Assembly: GCA_965222935.1 (NCBI GenBank)
Contig: CBDCVA010000002.1
Coordinates: 248,001-312,000 of the forward strand
Origin: CBDCVA01 sp965222935 [NCBI: Candidatus Latescibacterota bacterium]
GTDB lineage: Bacteria; Latescibacterota; CBDCVA01
DNA length: 64,000 nucleotides
Direction: 5' to 3'
The position numbers and the translations under genes were made by a program. The notes under the pieces were generated by a model. It saw only the letters and a program-made list of their open reading frames with translations, ran no database searches and was not told the origin of the DNA. Shown here in pieces: positions 1-10,401 of this stretch (position 1 is its first letter; each line of letters opens with the position of its first letter).

Positions 1-47
1 GGGGCGACAGACCCTATACTTTGCATAGAGATCACGCGGAGCAACCC

Positions 48-929
48 ATGTACGAAACGTTTCTCCCTGGCACCAAGCTACTTAAACGTGGTAAGGTGCG
101 CGACGTGTATGACCTCGGCGAGAACCTTCTCATCGTCGCCACCGACCGCATCTCGGTATTCGACTGCGTCCTGCCGACAACCATCCCTGACAAGGGACAG
201 CTACTCACCGAGATGTCGACTTTCTGGTTCCAGAGGCTGGCTCATCTGGGGCTGACGCATTTTGTCTCCACAGCGCCGGAGGCTCTCCCAGCCGAACTGT
301 TGGCTGCTGCACCGGATATAAGTGGACGCGCCACGCTTGCACGCAAGGCGCGTCGCTACGATTTCGAGTGCGTCGTTCGCGGTTATCTGGCCGGCTCAGG
401 CTGGAGTGAATATCAAGCCACGGGGCGTGTCTGCGGCATCGATCTGCCGCCGGGGCTTCCGGAGTCGGCGCGTCTGGACGAACCCATTTTCACGCCGGCG
501 ACCAAAGCCGAGGTTGGCCACGACGAGAACGTGCCCTTCGCGCGCATGGAAGAAGCGCTCGGGGGGGCTACGGCTGCGAGACTATGCGATTGGAGCTTGG
601 CTCTCTATCGCACGGCCCACGACTATGCGCTCCAACGCGGCATTCTCATCGCCGATTCCAAGTTTGAGTTTGGACAGCTTGACGGCGAGATCATGCTGAT
701 CGACGAGGTGTTCACGCCCGATTCCTCTCGCTTCTGGCCGGCGGACGAGTACGAACCCGGGCGGTCTCAGCACGCCTTCGATAAGCAGTTCGTGCGCGAT
801 TACCTCGATGGCATGGACTGGGACAAGCGTCCGCCTGCACCACCGCTTCCGCCCGACGTTGTAGCCGTGACGCGGGATCGCTACCGCGAGGTGCGCGACC
901 GTCTGCTCGACGGCGTCGCCGGGTCATAA
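48..929 (+). CDS. purC: Phosphoribosylaminoimidazole-succinocarboxamide synthase
   Basis: SAICAR synthetase joins aspartate to CAIR with ATP in step 8 of purine synthesis, in the cytosol. The protein opens with the typical KRGKVRDVYDLG nucleotide-binding stretch near residues 13-24, followed by ATDRISVFDC. The conserved RGYLAGSGWSEY block lies around residues 110-122 and DEVFTPDSSRFWPADEY near 217-233. At 293 residues it has the length of the longer, yeast-like PurC class rather than the short Bacillus form. ATG at 48 is preferred because GGAG at 38-41 sits six bases upstream; an in-frame TTG at 21 has no ribosome site. It is followed after 27 nt by purH, so both are probably co-transcribed. 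Family assignment is firm. Confidence 0.95.
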   Translation: MYETFLPGTKLLKRGKVRDVYDLGENLLIVATDRISVFDCVLPTTIPDKGQLLTEMSTFWFQRLAHLGLTHFVSTAPEALPAELLAAAPDISGRATLARKARRYDFECVVRGYLAGSGWSEYQATGRVCGIDLPPGLPESARLDEPIFTPATKAEVGHDENVPFARMEEALGGATAARLCDWSLALYRTAHDYALQRGILIADSKFEFGQLDGEIMLIDEVFTPDSSRFWPADEYEPGRSQHAFDKQFVRDYLDGMDWDKRPPAPPLPPDVVAVTRDRYREVRDRLLDGVAGS

Positions 930-956
930 AGGGCGTTCTGGCAAGGAGATCGCTCA

Positions 957-2579
957 GTGGCTTCAACGCGGACGGCCCTGATCAGCGTGGCCGATAAGAG
1001 CGGGCTTGTGCCGTTCGCGAGGGGGCTTGTTGATCTCGGCTATGGGCTAATCGCCACCGATGGCACTGTGGCGTATCTGCGCGAGGCGGGCCTTCCGGCA
1101 AGCCCAGTCAGCGAGCTAACGGGCGCTGGTGAACTTCTCGGTGGACGGGTTAAAACCCTTCATCCCAAGCTCTTTGGCGGCGTCCTCGCTCGCAGAGACG
1201 ACCCGGCACACCTGCAAGAGGCGCGCGAGGCAGGGCTCGCGCTCATCGATCTGGTGGTGGTCAATCTGTACCCGTTTGAGAGTGGGGTGCACTCGGGTAA
1301 ACCTTGGTCGGAACTGGCCGATCTGATTGACATCGGTGGGCCCAGCCTCATCCGAGCTGCGGCGAAGAACTGGGCCAGCGTGGGCGTCTTGGCCGACCCC
1401 ACCGACTACGCCCCCGTGCTCGACGAGTTGCGCGCCTCGGGTGGGCTTTCGGACGCTACGCGGGCGGGGCTCGCGCTGATGGCCTTTCAACGCACTGCCG
1501 CCTATGACGCCGCCATCGCATCTGCGCTGGCGGCCGCTGCTGACGGCGAGCCGCCTCTCTTGGCCCCGGTCTTCGGTCGTGGCTTTCGGCTACGCTATGG
1601 CGAGAACCCCCACCAGGAGGGCCTCTTCTACCCCACGCGCGATAACCCGACCCAGGTAGTCGCCGGAGCAACCCAGCTTCACGGGCGCGCCATCTCCTAC
1701 AACAACTGCATGGACATCGACGCGGCCGTGCGAGCCGCCTGGGACCTGAGGCCCGCCGTCGGCGCCGCCGTCGTCAAGCATACCAACCCCTGCGGCTACG
1801 CGACCGGCCCCGACGCGCGCGAGGCGCTCGAAACGGCCTGGGCCGGAGATCCCCAGAGCGCCTGGGGATCTATCGTCGCGTGCAACGCGCCTCTGGACGA
1901 GGAAGCGGCGGAGTTCCTGCGTCGCAAGGTTGTGCATGGGATCATCGCGCCGGATTATGAGGGGGAGGCGTTGGGGATCTTGCGGCGGAAGAGCGCCAAT
2001 ACCATCGTTTTGGCTATCTCCTCCAAGACCGTGGAAACGGCTCTGAGAGGGGGGCGCTTCCGCTCCGTCCTGGGGGGTGCCCTGGCGCAGAGGACCGACT
2101 GCGAACTCGCAAGCGAATGGCGCTGCGTCACGTCTCGGGCTTTCCCGGTCGAAAAGCGGCCATTAGCCGAGTTTGCCCTGAGGGCGGTCAAGCATCTCAG
2201 GAGTAACGCCGTCGTCGTCGCACGCGAGTACGCGCGGGGATTCTTTCAGCTTCTGGGTATGGGGGCGGGGCAGCCCAACCGCGTGGACGCCATCAGGAAG
2301 CTTGCTGCGGCGCGCTGCCGACAGAACCTCGAACCTGAATTTCGGGAATCTAGTGGACAGGAGGACTTTGAGGCTTTCTTTTATGAGACGATAGCCGAGG
2401 CCGTTCTGGCCTCCGATGCGTTCTTCCCGTTCGCGGATAACGTCGAGGCGGCACATGCTGCGGGCTTGCAGTACCTCGTCCAGCCCGGCGGCTCGCAGCG
2501 CGACGCCGAGGTCATTGCCAGCGCCGACGAGTTGGGGCTAGCCATGGTCTTCACGGGAACTCGGCATTTTCTGCACTAG
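957..2579 (+). CDS. purH: Bifunctional AICAR transformylase / IMP cyclohydrolase
   Basis: Catalyses the last two steps of IMP synthesis. The N-terminal MGS-like cyclohydrolase domain (about residues 1-150) carries [15 protein letters not shown]. The transformylase domain follows with [21 protein letters not shown] and [10 protein letters not shown], the last holding the catalytic Lys-His pair. The C-terminus has [13 protein letters not shown] and FTGTRHFLH. Two usual positions deviate: [12 protein letters not shown] where most enzymes read SAFGGIVAFN, and [16 protein letters not shown] where most read QTVGVGAGQMSRVDS. Length (540) is normal. The GTG start at 957 is supported by AAGGAG at 943-948. 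It forms a two-gene purine unit with purC, separated by 41 nt from mreB. Confidence 0.95.
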   Translation: MASTRTALISVADKSGLVPFARGLVDLGYGLIATDGTVAYLREAGLPASPVSELTGAGELLGGRVKTLHPKLFGGVLARRDDPAHLQEAREAGLALIDLVVVNLYPFESGVHSGKPWSELADLIDIGGPSLIRAAAKNWASVGVLADPTDYAPVLDELRASGGLSDATRAGLALMAFQRTAAYDAAIASALAAAADGEPPLLAPVFGRGFRLRYGENPHQEGLFYPTRDNPTQVVAGATQLHGRAISYNNCMDIDAAVRAAWDLRPAVGAAVVKHTNPCGYATGPDAREALETAWAGDPQSAWGSIVACNAPLDEEAAEFLRRKVVHGIIAPDYEGEALGILRRKSANTIVLAISSKTVETALRGGRFRSVLGGALAQRTDCELASEWRCVTSRAFPVEKRPLAEFALRAVKHLRSNAVVVAREYARGFFQLLGMGAGQPNRVDAIRKLAAARCRQNLEPEFRESSGQEDFEAFFYETIAEAVLASDAFFPFADNVEAAHAAGLQYLVQPGGSQRDAEVIASADELGLAMVFTGTRHFLH

Positions 2580-2620
2580 CGACACTTCCACCTAGGGGCA
2601 CAGGTCTAAGGAGACGATGG

Positions 2621-3640
2621 ATGGGGTTTTCGCTGATCGGGATGTTCTCCAACGATGTCGGAATCGATCTAGGGACGGCCAACACGCTGATCTACGTGCG
2701 CGGCATCGGCATCGTACTCAACGAGCCTTCGATCGTCGCGCTGAATCGTGTCACGAAGAAAGCGCAGGCCGTCGGCATCGACGCCAAGGAGATGCTCGGG
2801 CGCACGCCCGGCGAAATCGAGACGGTCCGCCCGCTCCGAGACGGCGTGATCGCTGATTTCGAGGTGACCGAGGAGATGCTGCGGGCCTTCATCAAGCGCG
2901 TCCAACGCAATAAGTTCCTGGTACGCCCGCGCATCGTCATCTGCGTCCCATCGGGCATCACCGAGGTCGAGACGCGCGCGGTGCGCGATTCGGCTCAGGC
3001 GGCGGGCGCCCGGGAGGTCTATCTCATCCAGGAACCCATGGCGGCCGCGATTGGGGTGGGCCTTCCCTTCGAGGAGCCCATCGGCTCGATGGTGATTGAC
3101 ATCGGTGGCGGTACATCGGAGATCGCGGTGATCTCACTTTCGGGGATCGTCGAACACGTCTCGATCCGTGTCGGCGGAGATGAGATGACGGAGGCCATCG
3201 CGCAGCACCTCAAACGCAACTACAACTTGCTCATCGGCGAACGCACGGCGGAGCAGATCAAGTACGAGGTCGGCTCCGCGTTTCCACTCCCTAAAGAGCT
3301 GGAGGCGGACGTGCGTGGACGGGATCTCGTCTCCGCGCTGCCCAAGACGACCACGGTCCGTTCGGAGGAGATTCGTGAAGCGCTCAACGAGCCAGTGGCT
3401 GCTATCGTGCACGCCGTCCGGCAGACCCTCGAGGGGACGCCGCCGGAACTGGCGGCCGACATCTTGGACCGAGGGATCGTCATATCGGGCGGGGGTTCGG
3501 CCCTGCGCGGGCTGGACCGCAGGATCCATCAGGAGACGAACCTCCCCGTACACGTGATCGACGAGCCGATGACGTCCGTGGTGAAGGGCACCGGCCTGGT
3601 CCTCGAAGACATCGACGGCTACGCCAAGGTCCTCCTCTAG
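2621..3640 (+). CDS. mreB: Rod-shape actin homologue MreB
   Basis: MreB polymerises under the inner membrane and steers lateral wall synthesis. The sequence has the actin-fold phosphate 1 motif [17 protein letters not shown] near the N-terminus, the phosphate 2 motif [18 protein letters not shown] near 160-177, and the adenosine motif [12 protein letters not shown] near 288-299. Length 339 is typical. ATG at 2621 follows AAGGAG (2608-2613) by seven bases; an ATG at 2617 in another frame is only a shadow. First gene of the mreB-mreC-mreD-mrdA-rodA elongasome operon. Confidence 0.97.
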   Translation: MGFSLIGMFSNDVGIDLGTANTLIYVRGIGIVLNEPSIVALNRVTKKAQAVGIDAKEMLGRTPGEIETVRPLRDGVIADFEVTEEMLRAFIKRVQRNKFLVRPRIVICVPSGITEVETRAVRDSAQAAGAREVYLIQEPMAAAIGVGLPFEEPIGSMVIDIGGGTSEIAVISLSGIVEHVSIRVGGDEMTEAIAQHLKRNYNLLIGERTAEQIKYEVGSAFPLPKELEADVRGRDLVSALPKTTTVRSEEIREALNEPVAAIVHAVRQTLEGTPPELAADILDRGIVISGGGSALRGLDRRIHQETNLPVHVIDEPMTSVVKGTGLVLEDIDGYAKVLL

Positions 3641-3657
3641 GCGAACACGACGCAACC

Positions 3658-4491
3658 TTGCAACGCCTGATCGAGACCGTCGCCGGCCACAAGGCCTTCG
3701 CGCTGCTCTCCGCGTGCGTCGTCGCATCGCTGACACTTCTCGGTCTGGAAGACGGTCAGCAGGCGTGGCTGGCGCGGGCGACCTCGGTTCTAGTGTCCGA
3801 TATGGGGCAAAGGACCTTCTCTTGGGGCGTCCGGATGACCCATCTGTGGAACGAAAATACAGCGCTGCGTGAGGAGAATATGATTTTATCATTGGAGGTG
3901 AGTCATTTACGAGAATCTAATCTTGAAAACAAAAGGCTAAGAGCGCTTTTAAGCTTTCCATCTAAACCTGAATATGAGACTTTACCCGCTTTAGTCATTG
4001 GCCACAATGTGGACCGTGTCTCTAATTCCATCGTTATCGCCGCGGGCGCACGGGAAAGGCTGGAGCCCGAAATGTCCGTCGTGACGAGCGCCGGGCTCGT
4101 CGGCCGCGTGCTTGAGGTGACGGTGAACAGTGCGGTGGTGCAGACTCTCCTCGACTATGGCTGCCGCGTGTCGGCGGTAGTACAGAACGGAGACCGCGCC
4201 TTCGGCATCGTGCATTGGGCCGGCGGTGAGGAGCTGAACATGGATGTCTCAGCTCAGAGCGTCGTTGCCGGCGGCGACCGCATCGTGTCCACGGGTATGG
4301 GCGGCGTGTTTCCGAAGGGCATGATCGTCGGCACTGTGACCGCGGTCGCGCCCTCACGGCTGGGCCTGGTGCATCGGTTGACGGTGGCGCCTGCCGTGGA
4401 CTTCAGTCGACTGGAAGAAGTATTCGTCCTGCGTCGCATACCCGCCGCCGAATCCGACGAAGATGGGGGCGAGGCAGAGGTGGGGCCATGA
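3658..4491 (+). CDS. mreC: Rod-shape-determining protein MreC
   Basis: Periplasmic, membrane-anchored scaffold that links MreB to PBP2. A single N-terminal membrane helix (about residues 12-32) is followed by a coiled coil (about 60-95, LREENMILSLEVSHLRESNL) and the beta-domain with ERLEPEMSVVTSAGLVGRV. The only available start is TTG 3658, 17 nt after mreB and without a clear ribosome site, so coupling to mreB translation is likely. The stop overlaps mreD by 4 nt (ATGA). Odd feature: from about 3850 to 4030 the DNA becomes markedly AT-rich (47 G/C in the 130 bases 3871-4000 by hand count) and uses TTA, ATA and AAA codons rare elsewhere in the window, while the protein still reads as normal MreC. 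Confidence 0.93.
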   Translation: MQRLIETVAGHKAFALLSACVVASLTLLGLEDGQQAWLARATSVLVSDMGQRTFSWGVRMTHLWNENTALREENMILSLEVSHLRESNLENKRLRALLSFPSKPEYETLPALVIGHNVDRVSNSIVIAAGARERLEPEMSVVTSAGLVGRVLEVTVNSAVVQTLLDYGCRVSAVVQNGDRAFGIVHWAGGEELNMDVSAQSVVAGGDRIVSTGMGGVFPKGMIVGTVTAVAPSRLGLVHRLTVAPAVDFSRLEEVFVLRRIPAAESDEDGGEAEVGP

Positions 4492-4997
4492 AGCGGTTGC
4501 ACGACGCTCTGCTGATGATCCTGGCGCTCACGGTGCAGTCCACGATTGCGCCGCACATTTCCATCGTTGGAATTCGCCCCGACGTGGTGCTGCTCTGCCT
4601 GGTGTTTCTCTCGATCTCGCGTGGTCGCGCGGAGGGGACGCTTCTGGGATTCGCGGCCGGGTACTTCCAGGACGTGTACTCGGTAGCACCGCTGGGCTTC
4701 AACGCATTGCTCAAGTGTCTGGTCGGCTACGCGGCCGGGACCATGCACGGGGAAGTCACCACCGACACTTTGGGCGTCCGCGCGCTGATCGTCTTCGCTG
4801 CAACCGTCGCGCATGACCTCGCGTACCATCTCTTCTCACCCGGTACCGGCATCGGCGAGGCCGTGGTGCTTCTCTTCCGTTCGGGCCTGCCCTCGGCCGC
4901 CTACACTGCACTGCTTGCCCTAGTCACCTCGCTCATCCTATCGCTCATAGCCGGCCGAGCGCTCAGCCTTGGGGCACGCGGCTGGCTGCGTCCGTAG
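4488..4997 (+). CDS. mreD: Rod-shape-determining membrane protein MreD
   Basis: Small integral membrane partner of MreC. The 169-residue protein has about five hydrophobic segments and the family hallmarks VQSTIAPHISIVGIRPDVVL near residues 15-34 and GTLLGFAAGYFQDVYS near 47-62. ATG 4488 overlaps the mreC stop. It sits in the same reading frame as the open part of mrdA downstream and is separated from it by its TAG at 4995-4997. Confidence 0.92.
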   Translation: MKRLHDALLMILALTVQSTIAPHISIVGIRPDVVLLCLVFLSISRGRAEGTLLGFAAGYFQDVYSVAPLGFNALLKCLVGYAAGTMHGEVTTDTLGVRALIVFAATVAHDLAYHLFSPGTGIGEAVVLLFRSGLPSAAYTALLALVTSLILSLIAGRALSLGARGWLRP

Positions 4998-5025
4998 AGA
5001 GTAAGCTGTGGCTTCCCCCTCGAGC

Positions 5026-6866
5026 ATGGCCACCTTCGTCGATTTGCCGGAAGGACCACGCCCGGAGAGCGTGAATCGCGCGGACGCCTGCTGATCGCGC
5101 TCCTGGCGATCCAATTCCTGGTCCTGGTGGCACGCTTGTTCTACCTTCAAGTGGCCCAGTACCATCACTACCTGACCCTCTCGGACGTCAACCGCATCCG
5201 GGTCGTGACCATCGAACCGCCGCGCGGGCGCGTCTACGACCGCAACGGGCAGGCCTTGGTCGATAACCGCCTGGCCTACACGTTGAGCGTCATCCCGTCC
5301 CAACTCAAGGATAACGACGCTGCGATCGCGCGACTGCATGAGCTTGTGCGGTTCGACCCAGTAGCGGTCAAGCGGCGCATCCGGGAGCAGCGCGCCCGAC
5401 CTTATGAGCCGGTGAGGGTCAGGCGGGACGCAGGCTTTGATGTCATCTCCACGATCGAGGAGCGGCGCGCGGACTTCCCCGGCGTCATCTACCAACTGGA
5501 GGCGCGGCGGCGTTACATCCACGATGAATGGGGAGCGCACATCTTCGGCTACGTCCGGGAGATGTCCGCTGAGCAGTACGCCCAGCTACGCGAGTGGGGC
5601 TATCTTTTCGGCGAGTTCATCGGACAGGGCGGTATCGAGCAGGCCTACGAGGATCTGCTGCACGGCGAGCCGGGAGTCCAGTATCTCCAAGTGGACGCGC
5701 GCGGGCGAGATCTAGGTCCGGTGCCCGAACGGCAGGCCAAAGAACCACGTGCAGGCAACAACCTGCATCTCACGTTGGACTGGGAGCTTCAGGCCGCTGC
5801 GGAGGCAGCTTTCCCATCGGACCGTGCGGGCAGTGTGGTCGCCTTGGATCCGCGGACGGGCGAAGTGCTACTTCTGGTCTCGCGGCCCAACTTTGACCTG
5901 AACCGGTTCGCGGGCGTTCTCAGCGATGAGCTTTGGCAGGCGGTCCGCAGCGATACGTTGCACCCGCTGATCAACCGGGCTTTGCAGGGCCTTTATCCGC
6001 CTGGCTCTACGTTCAAGATGCTCACGGCCATCTCGGCCTTCGCGCACGAGGGCTCCGATCCAATGAAGCGGGTGCTGTGTCGAGGCCAACTCACCTTCGG
6101 CAACCGCACATTCAAGTGCTGGAAAGAGGGCGGTCATGGACGTCTTGGCCTGTATCGCGCGCTGGTAGAGTCGTGCGACGTCTTCTTCTACCGGCTCGGA
6201 GCGCGACTGGATCTGGCGGCCTGGGCGGACGTGGCGGAGACATTCGGCTTTGGGCACCCCACACAGATGGGCCTGCCGGGCGAAGCCGCCGGCCTCTTCC
6301 CCACGCCGGCTTACTACGCTGGTCCAGAGGGTTCCGGGCCCTGGTCGGCGGGCATGGGGCTCAACCTCGCCATCGGTCAGGGCGAAATCCTAGTGACACC
6401 CATACAGATGGCTGTCTTCACTGCTACGCTGGCCCGTGGCCACCGAATAACGCCCTACCTAGTGGCCAGGGAAGAGTACGATGGATGGGAGAAACCTCTG
6501 ACCCATGCGCCGCCGGTTGCCCTCGATGACTATCTCACACCTGCGGTTTCGAAGCGGCTGCGCGAGGCGATGCGTGGTGTCGTGTCCGACAACCTGGGGA
6601 CAGGCCGCAGGGCACGAGTTCGGGGCCTGACAGTCGGGGGCAAGACCGGAACATCGCAGAACCCTCATGGGGACGACCACGCCTGGTTCATCGCTTTTGC
6701 GCCGTTTGAGGCGCCGACAATCGCCGTCGCCGCGGTTGTCGAGAACGCCGGGCACGGCGGCGCAGTGGCCGCACCCATCGTACGCGAGATCCTAGAGGCA
6801 TACCTGGCCAAGTCTGGGGGGCTAGCGCGCGGTGGGATCGAGACGGAAAGTGGAGGCGCGCTGTGA
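5026..6866 (+). CDS. mrdA: Penicillin-binding protein 2 (transpeptidase), 5' end apparently frameshifted
   Basis: Elongasome transpeptidase that cross-links lateral-wall peptidoglycan. Dimerisation domain begins with RLFYLQV and PPRGRVYDRNGQAL; the catalytic domain shows PPGSTFKM (SxxK serine), ESCDVFFY (SxD) and GGKTGTSQNP (KTG). The body is open in one frame from 4998 to 6866, but the first ATG/GTG/TTG in that frame is GTG 5127, which would delete the membrane helix LLIALLAIQFLVLV encoded just before it. ATG 5026 begins MATFVDLPEGPRP in another frame and meets TGA at 5092. Adding one G to the GG at about 5064-5065 fuses the two into a normal cytoplasmic head, helix and RLFYLQV. Coordinates assume that fusion. 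A CTG start at 5088 or 5091 is the alternative. Function is firm, start is not. Confidence 0.9.
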
Positions 6867-8107
6867 ACGGCTGGCGCGCAAGCGTTCGGTCGAGTGAGGT
6901 CTTGATGATCGTGGCGGTCCTCTTTCTAGCCGGGATGGGTCTGGCCATGATCTACAGCGCGACTGCTCGCGCGGATGGCGGGGGCTCGCTGACGCTGTTC
7001 TGGAGACAGGTAGGGTGGCTCGTGCTGGGGCTCGTAGCCATGATCGCAGCGATGCTGACCCCACCCAAGGCTCTCTATGCCTTCGCCTACGTGGTGTACG
7101 GACTCGCGATCGCGGCGCTCGTGGGCGTCGCCCTCTACGGAACGCGAGTTGGGGGCGCCAGGGCCTGGTTGGTTGTCGGTTCGCTGCGCGTGCAGCCGTC
7201 GGAGTTCGCCAAAATTGCCTTCGTCCTGGCGATGGCTCGTTATCTCACTGATCTGCGCGGTGCACTGCGTCGTCCGCGCGATCTGGCGGCCCCCTTTGCG
7301 CTGACGGCGATTCCCTTGGGGCTCGTGGCGTTACAGCCGGATCTGGGCACGGCGGCCGTTTTCGCAACGGTGCTCTTGCCCATGCTGTATTGGAGTGGTC
7401 TGTCCCCTCTGCACATCTATCTCATCGTCTCGCCGCTTCTGAGCATCGTCTTCGCCGCGCCTTTCTTGCCCTTCACCTGGCTGTGGTGGGGGCTTCTCGG
7501 TGTGGTGCTTCCGGTGCTGCTCTACTCCCGCCTCGTGGACGTTCGAACGACGGTGCTGTGCTTCATCGTGAACCTGGCCGCGGGTATCGCTAGCCCGACG
7601 ATCTGGGCGCAGATCAGGCCCTACCAGATCAGCCGCATCCTCGCCTTTCTCAACCCTGGACATGACCCGCTGGGCGCGGGTTACCACATCATCCAAACGA
7701 AGGTGGCCGTCGGCTCGGGCGGCGTGTGGGGCAAGGGTTTCCTGGAGGGCACACAGACGGGCCTTGCTTTCTTACCAGAGCAGCACACCGATTTTATCTT
7801 TAGCGTGATCGGGGAAGAACTGGGCTTCACCGGCGCGCTGCTCGTCCTCACAGTCTATTTCATCTTCGCGGCGATCGGCATCCGGGCGAGCGCCACCGCG
7901 AAGAACCACTTCGCGGGGTTCGTGGGAATAGGCCTGGTCGCGATCATCATCTTTCACGTCTTCGTCAATGTCGGGGTAAGCGTTGGACTGATGCCCGTCA
8001 CCGGCTTACCGCTGCCTTTGATCAGTTACGGAGGCTCGTCGCTTGTGGCAACGATGTTGGCAGTAGGGCTTCTGGTTGGCATCGCCCTGCGCAAGCACGA
8101 GTACTGA
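6863..8107 (+). CDS. rodA: SEDS peptidoglycan glycosyltransferase RodA
   Basis: Polytopic glycosyltransferase that polymerises lipid II together with PBP2 in the lateral wall. It has about ten membrane helices over 414 residues, with SEDS landmarks GARAWLVVGSLRVQPSEFAK near 100-119, FLPEQHTDFIFSVIGEELGF near 305-324 and GLPLPLISYGGSSL near 380-393. GTG 6863 overlaps the mrdA stop in a GTGA, so translation is coupled and the two partners are made together. Longer than E. coli RodA (370), as in many FCB and deltaproteobacterial homologues. Confidence 0.95.
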   Translation: MNGWRASVRSSEVLMIVAVLFLAGMGLAMIYSATARADGGGSLTLFWRQVGWLVLGLVAMIAAMLTPPKALYAFAYVVYGLAIAALVGVALYGTRVGGARAWLVVGSLRVQPSEFAKIAFVLAMARYLTDLRGALRRPRDLAAPFALTAIPLGLVALQPDLGTAAVFATVLLPMLYWSGLSPLHIYLIVSPLLSIVFAAPFLPFTWLWWGLLGVVLPVLLYSRLVDVRTTVLCFIVNLAAGIASPTIWAQIRPYQISRILAFLNPGHDPLGAGYHIIQTKVAVGSGGVWGKGFLEGTQTGLAFLPEQHTDFIFSVIGEELGFTGALLVLTVYFIFAAIGIRASATAKNHFAGFVGIGLVAIIIFHVFVNVGVSVGLMPVTGLPLPLISYGGSSLVATMLAVGLLVGIALRKHEY

Positions 8108-8153
8108 CGCACCTGGGGGAACGAAGCGGGCTCTCGGGCGTCCGTGGGATGCG

Positions 8154-9005
8154 ATGCATCCAATCCTTTTCGAGATCGGCCCCCTCACCATCCGCAGCTA
8201 CGGGGTGATGCTTGCCATTGCGTTTGGTGCCGGGGCGCTCCTGGCTTCGCGCCGAGCCGAACGCGCGGGCCTCGATCGAGGGATCATCGGCGACGTGGTG
8301 ATCCGCATTCTCGTCACCGCACTGGTCGGAGCCCGGCTCTTTTATGCGGCCTTCCATTGGGACGAGTTCGCCGACCAGCCCTGGCAGGTGTTCAGCCCCT
8401 TCCAGAACGGGAAGATCGGGATCGCCGGCCTCAACTATTTTGGCGGCCTGATGTCCGCCGCTCTGGTCAGCCTGATCTATCTCAGGCGACGCGGAGCGCC
8501 AGTGTGGCGTACAACGGACGTCATCGTTCCTTCGGTCGCGCTTGGCATGGGATTCACCCGCCTCGGCTGCTTCCTCAATGGGTGTTGTTACGGACTGCCC
8601 ACCGAGGTGCTTTGGGGGGTTGCCTTTCCGACGCACTCCGCGGCGGGCTTCGCCTTTGGCGGACTGCACTTGCACCCAACGCAACTGTACTCGTCGGCTT
8701 ATGGATTCATGATCTTCGGGGCTTTGCTCGCGACGGAACGCTACAAGCGCGCTGAGGGCGGTCTTCTGGCGCTATTCGTGCTGCTCTTGGCCTTTTCGCG
8801 CTTTACGGTGGACTTTTTCCGCTACTACGAGGGCGCGATGCGGGTGACGCTCGGCGGGGTCGATATCTCGGTCAACCAGGTGCTCGCGCTCGTCTTCTTC
8901 GTACTGGCGGTCGCCGCGCTCATCTACCCGAGAGCGTTCAAGATGCCTCCCGCCGAGAGGAAGACGATTCCTGGGGCGCCTTCGCTCGCTCAGACGAAGG
9001 AGTAG
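8154..9005 (+). CDS. lgt: Prolipoprotein diacylglyceryl transferase
   Basis: Transfers diacylglycerol from phosphatidylglycerol to the lipobox cysteine of prolipoproteins at the inner membrane. Seven hydrophobic segments; N-terminus HPILFEIGPLTIRSYGVM is typical, as is HPTQLYSSAYGF further on. In the signature loop the usual RxGNFINGE reads TRLGCFLNGCCYG, so the classical Asn and Glu are Cys; this Cys-rich variant occurs in other phyla. I place the start at ATG 8154, where homology begins; the frame extends upstream to 8076 inside rodA. The 3' end overlaps convergent rarA by 68 nt. Confidence 0.92.
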   Translation: MHPILFEIGPLTIRSYGVMLAIAFGAGALLASRRAERAGLDRGIIGDVVIRILVTALVGARLFYAAFHWDEFADQPWQVFSPFQNGKIGIAGLNYFGGLMSAALVSLIYLRRRGAPVWRTTDVIVPSVALGMGFTRLGCFLNGCCYGLPTEVLWGVAFPTHSAAGFAFGGLHLHPTQLYSSAYGFMIFGALLATERYKRAEGGLLALFVLLLAFSRFTVDFFRYYEGAMRVTLGGVDISVNQVLALVFFVLAVAALIYPRAFKMPPAERKTIPGAPSLAQTKE

Positions 9006-10401
9006 GAGAAACGGCCTCCCGGCGCAGCGCCCGCCACCGGTTCAGGCGCTCGGCGATGGCCTGTTCCATGCCGCGGTCGGTGGGCTCGTAGAATCGCTGT
9101 CCTTCCAGCTCTTGTGGCAGATGCCGCTGGGCCGTGACGGTCTCAGGCAGGTCGTGTGCGTACTCGTAGTCGCGGCCGTAGCCCAACTCGCACATGAGCG
9201 CCGTGGGGGCGTTCCGCAGGTGCAGGGGCACGGGAAGGCTGCCGAGCTCTCGAGCGGCCTCGCGCGCACCGTTCCAGGCGCGGTAGGCGGCATTGCTCTT
9301 GGGTGCGCAAGCGAGGTAGATGGCCGCCTGCGCCAGCGCGAGCTCGCCTTCGGGTGAGCCGAGGAAGCGGTACGCGTCGCGTGCAGCTAGCGCGACGGTG
9401 AGCGCCCCTGGATCAGCGTTGCCCACGTCCTCGCTGGCGAAGCGAACCATCCGACGCGCCACATAAAGCGGGTCTTCGCCCGCGACGAGCATCCTGGCAA
9501 GCCAGTACACCGCAGCATCGGGGTCCGAATCCCGCAGAGTTTTGTGCAGAGCGGAGATGAGGTTGTAGTGCTCCTCGCCGCTCTTGTCGTAGCGCAAGGG
9601 GGCGGCTTCCAGCCACTGTCGGACCATCACGGCGCTCAACCGCCGCTCGCCGGTGGGTCGGTGCGCCAAAGCCGTCGCCAACTCCTCCAGGGCGCCCAGT
9701 GCCCGGCGTGCATCACCGTCGGCGAAGGCCGCGATGATCCCGAGCGCTTCTGCCTCGGCCTCGATCTCCAGGTCGCCCAGACCGCGTTCGGCGTTTTCCA
9801 GTGCGAGGAGTAGGAGGAGGGTGAGAGCCTCCCGGGACAGCTCGCTCAGAACGTAGACCTTGGTCCTCGAAAGCAGAGGGGCGACCACTTCGAAAGAGGG
9901 GTTTTCCGTCGTAGCACCGACCAGGACGATGGTCCCGTCCTCGACGTGCGGGAGAAAGGCGTCCTGCTGCGCACGATTGAAGCGGTGAATCTCGTCCACG
10001 AACAAAACCGTCAGCCGCGCCGATGCACGCCGTCGCGCCCGCGCCGCCGCGATCACCTCGCGCATCTCCTTAACACCTGAAGTCACGGCGCTGTACGCGC
10101 AGAACGTCGCACACACATAGTGAGAGATCAGGCGCGCGAGCGTGGTCTTGCCGCTGCCCGGCGGACCCCAGAAGATGCACGAATGGACATCGCCCGATTC
10201 CAGCGCCGTGCGCAGCGGCCGTCCAGGGCCCACGACGTCCTCCTGGCCGACCATCTCGTCGAGCGCCCGCGGCCGCATTCGGTCGGCGAGGGGTGCAGGG
10301 GGTGCTTCCGATGGATCGGGAGGTTCGGGTTGATCCGACTGGCGAAGAAAGCTCAGCGGCCCTGTGTCAGACATCTCGGATTCCGAGGGCGCTGGAGTCA
10401 T
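8938..10401 (-). CDS. rarA: Replication-associated recombination protein A (AAA+ ATPase)
   Basis: RarA/MgsA/WRNIP1-family ATPase that acts at stalled replication forks. After a Pro-rich head of about 40 residues come [20 protein letters not shown], Walker [13 protein letters not shown], Walker [21 protein letters not shown] and sensor 1 [12 protein letters not shown]. The C-terminal half has the clamp-loader-like MgsA domain, ending with [18 protein letters not shown]. The final 25 or so residues are a Ser-rich tail encoded opposite the end of lgt. Its start codon overlaps the pgsA stop by 4 nt, making it the last gene of the long minus-strand train. Confidence 0.94.
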   Translation of the reverse strand: MTPAPSESEMSDTGPLSFLRQSDQPEPPDPSEAPPAPLADRMRPRALDEMVGQEDVVGPGRPLRTALESGDVHSCIFWGPPGSGKTTLARLISHYVCATFCAYSAVTSGVKEMREVIAAARARRRASARLTVLFVDEIHRFNRAQQDAFLPHVEDGTIVLVGATTENPSFEVVAPLLSRTKVYVLSELSREALTLLLLLALENAERGLGDLEIEAEAEALGIIAAFADGDARRALGALEELATALAHRPTGERRLSAVMVRQWLEAAPLRYDKSGEEHYNLISALHKTLRDSDPDAAVYWLARMLVAGEDPLYVARRMVRFASEDVGNADPGALTVALAARDAYRFLGSPEGELALAQAAIYLACAPKSNAAYRAWNGAREAARELGSLPVPLHLRNAPTALMCELGYGRDYEYAHDLPETVTAQRHLPQELEGQRFYEPTDRGMEQAIAERLNRWRALRREAVSPTPSSERAKAPQESSSSRREAS

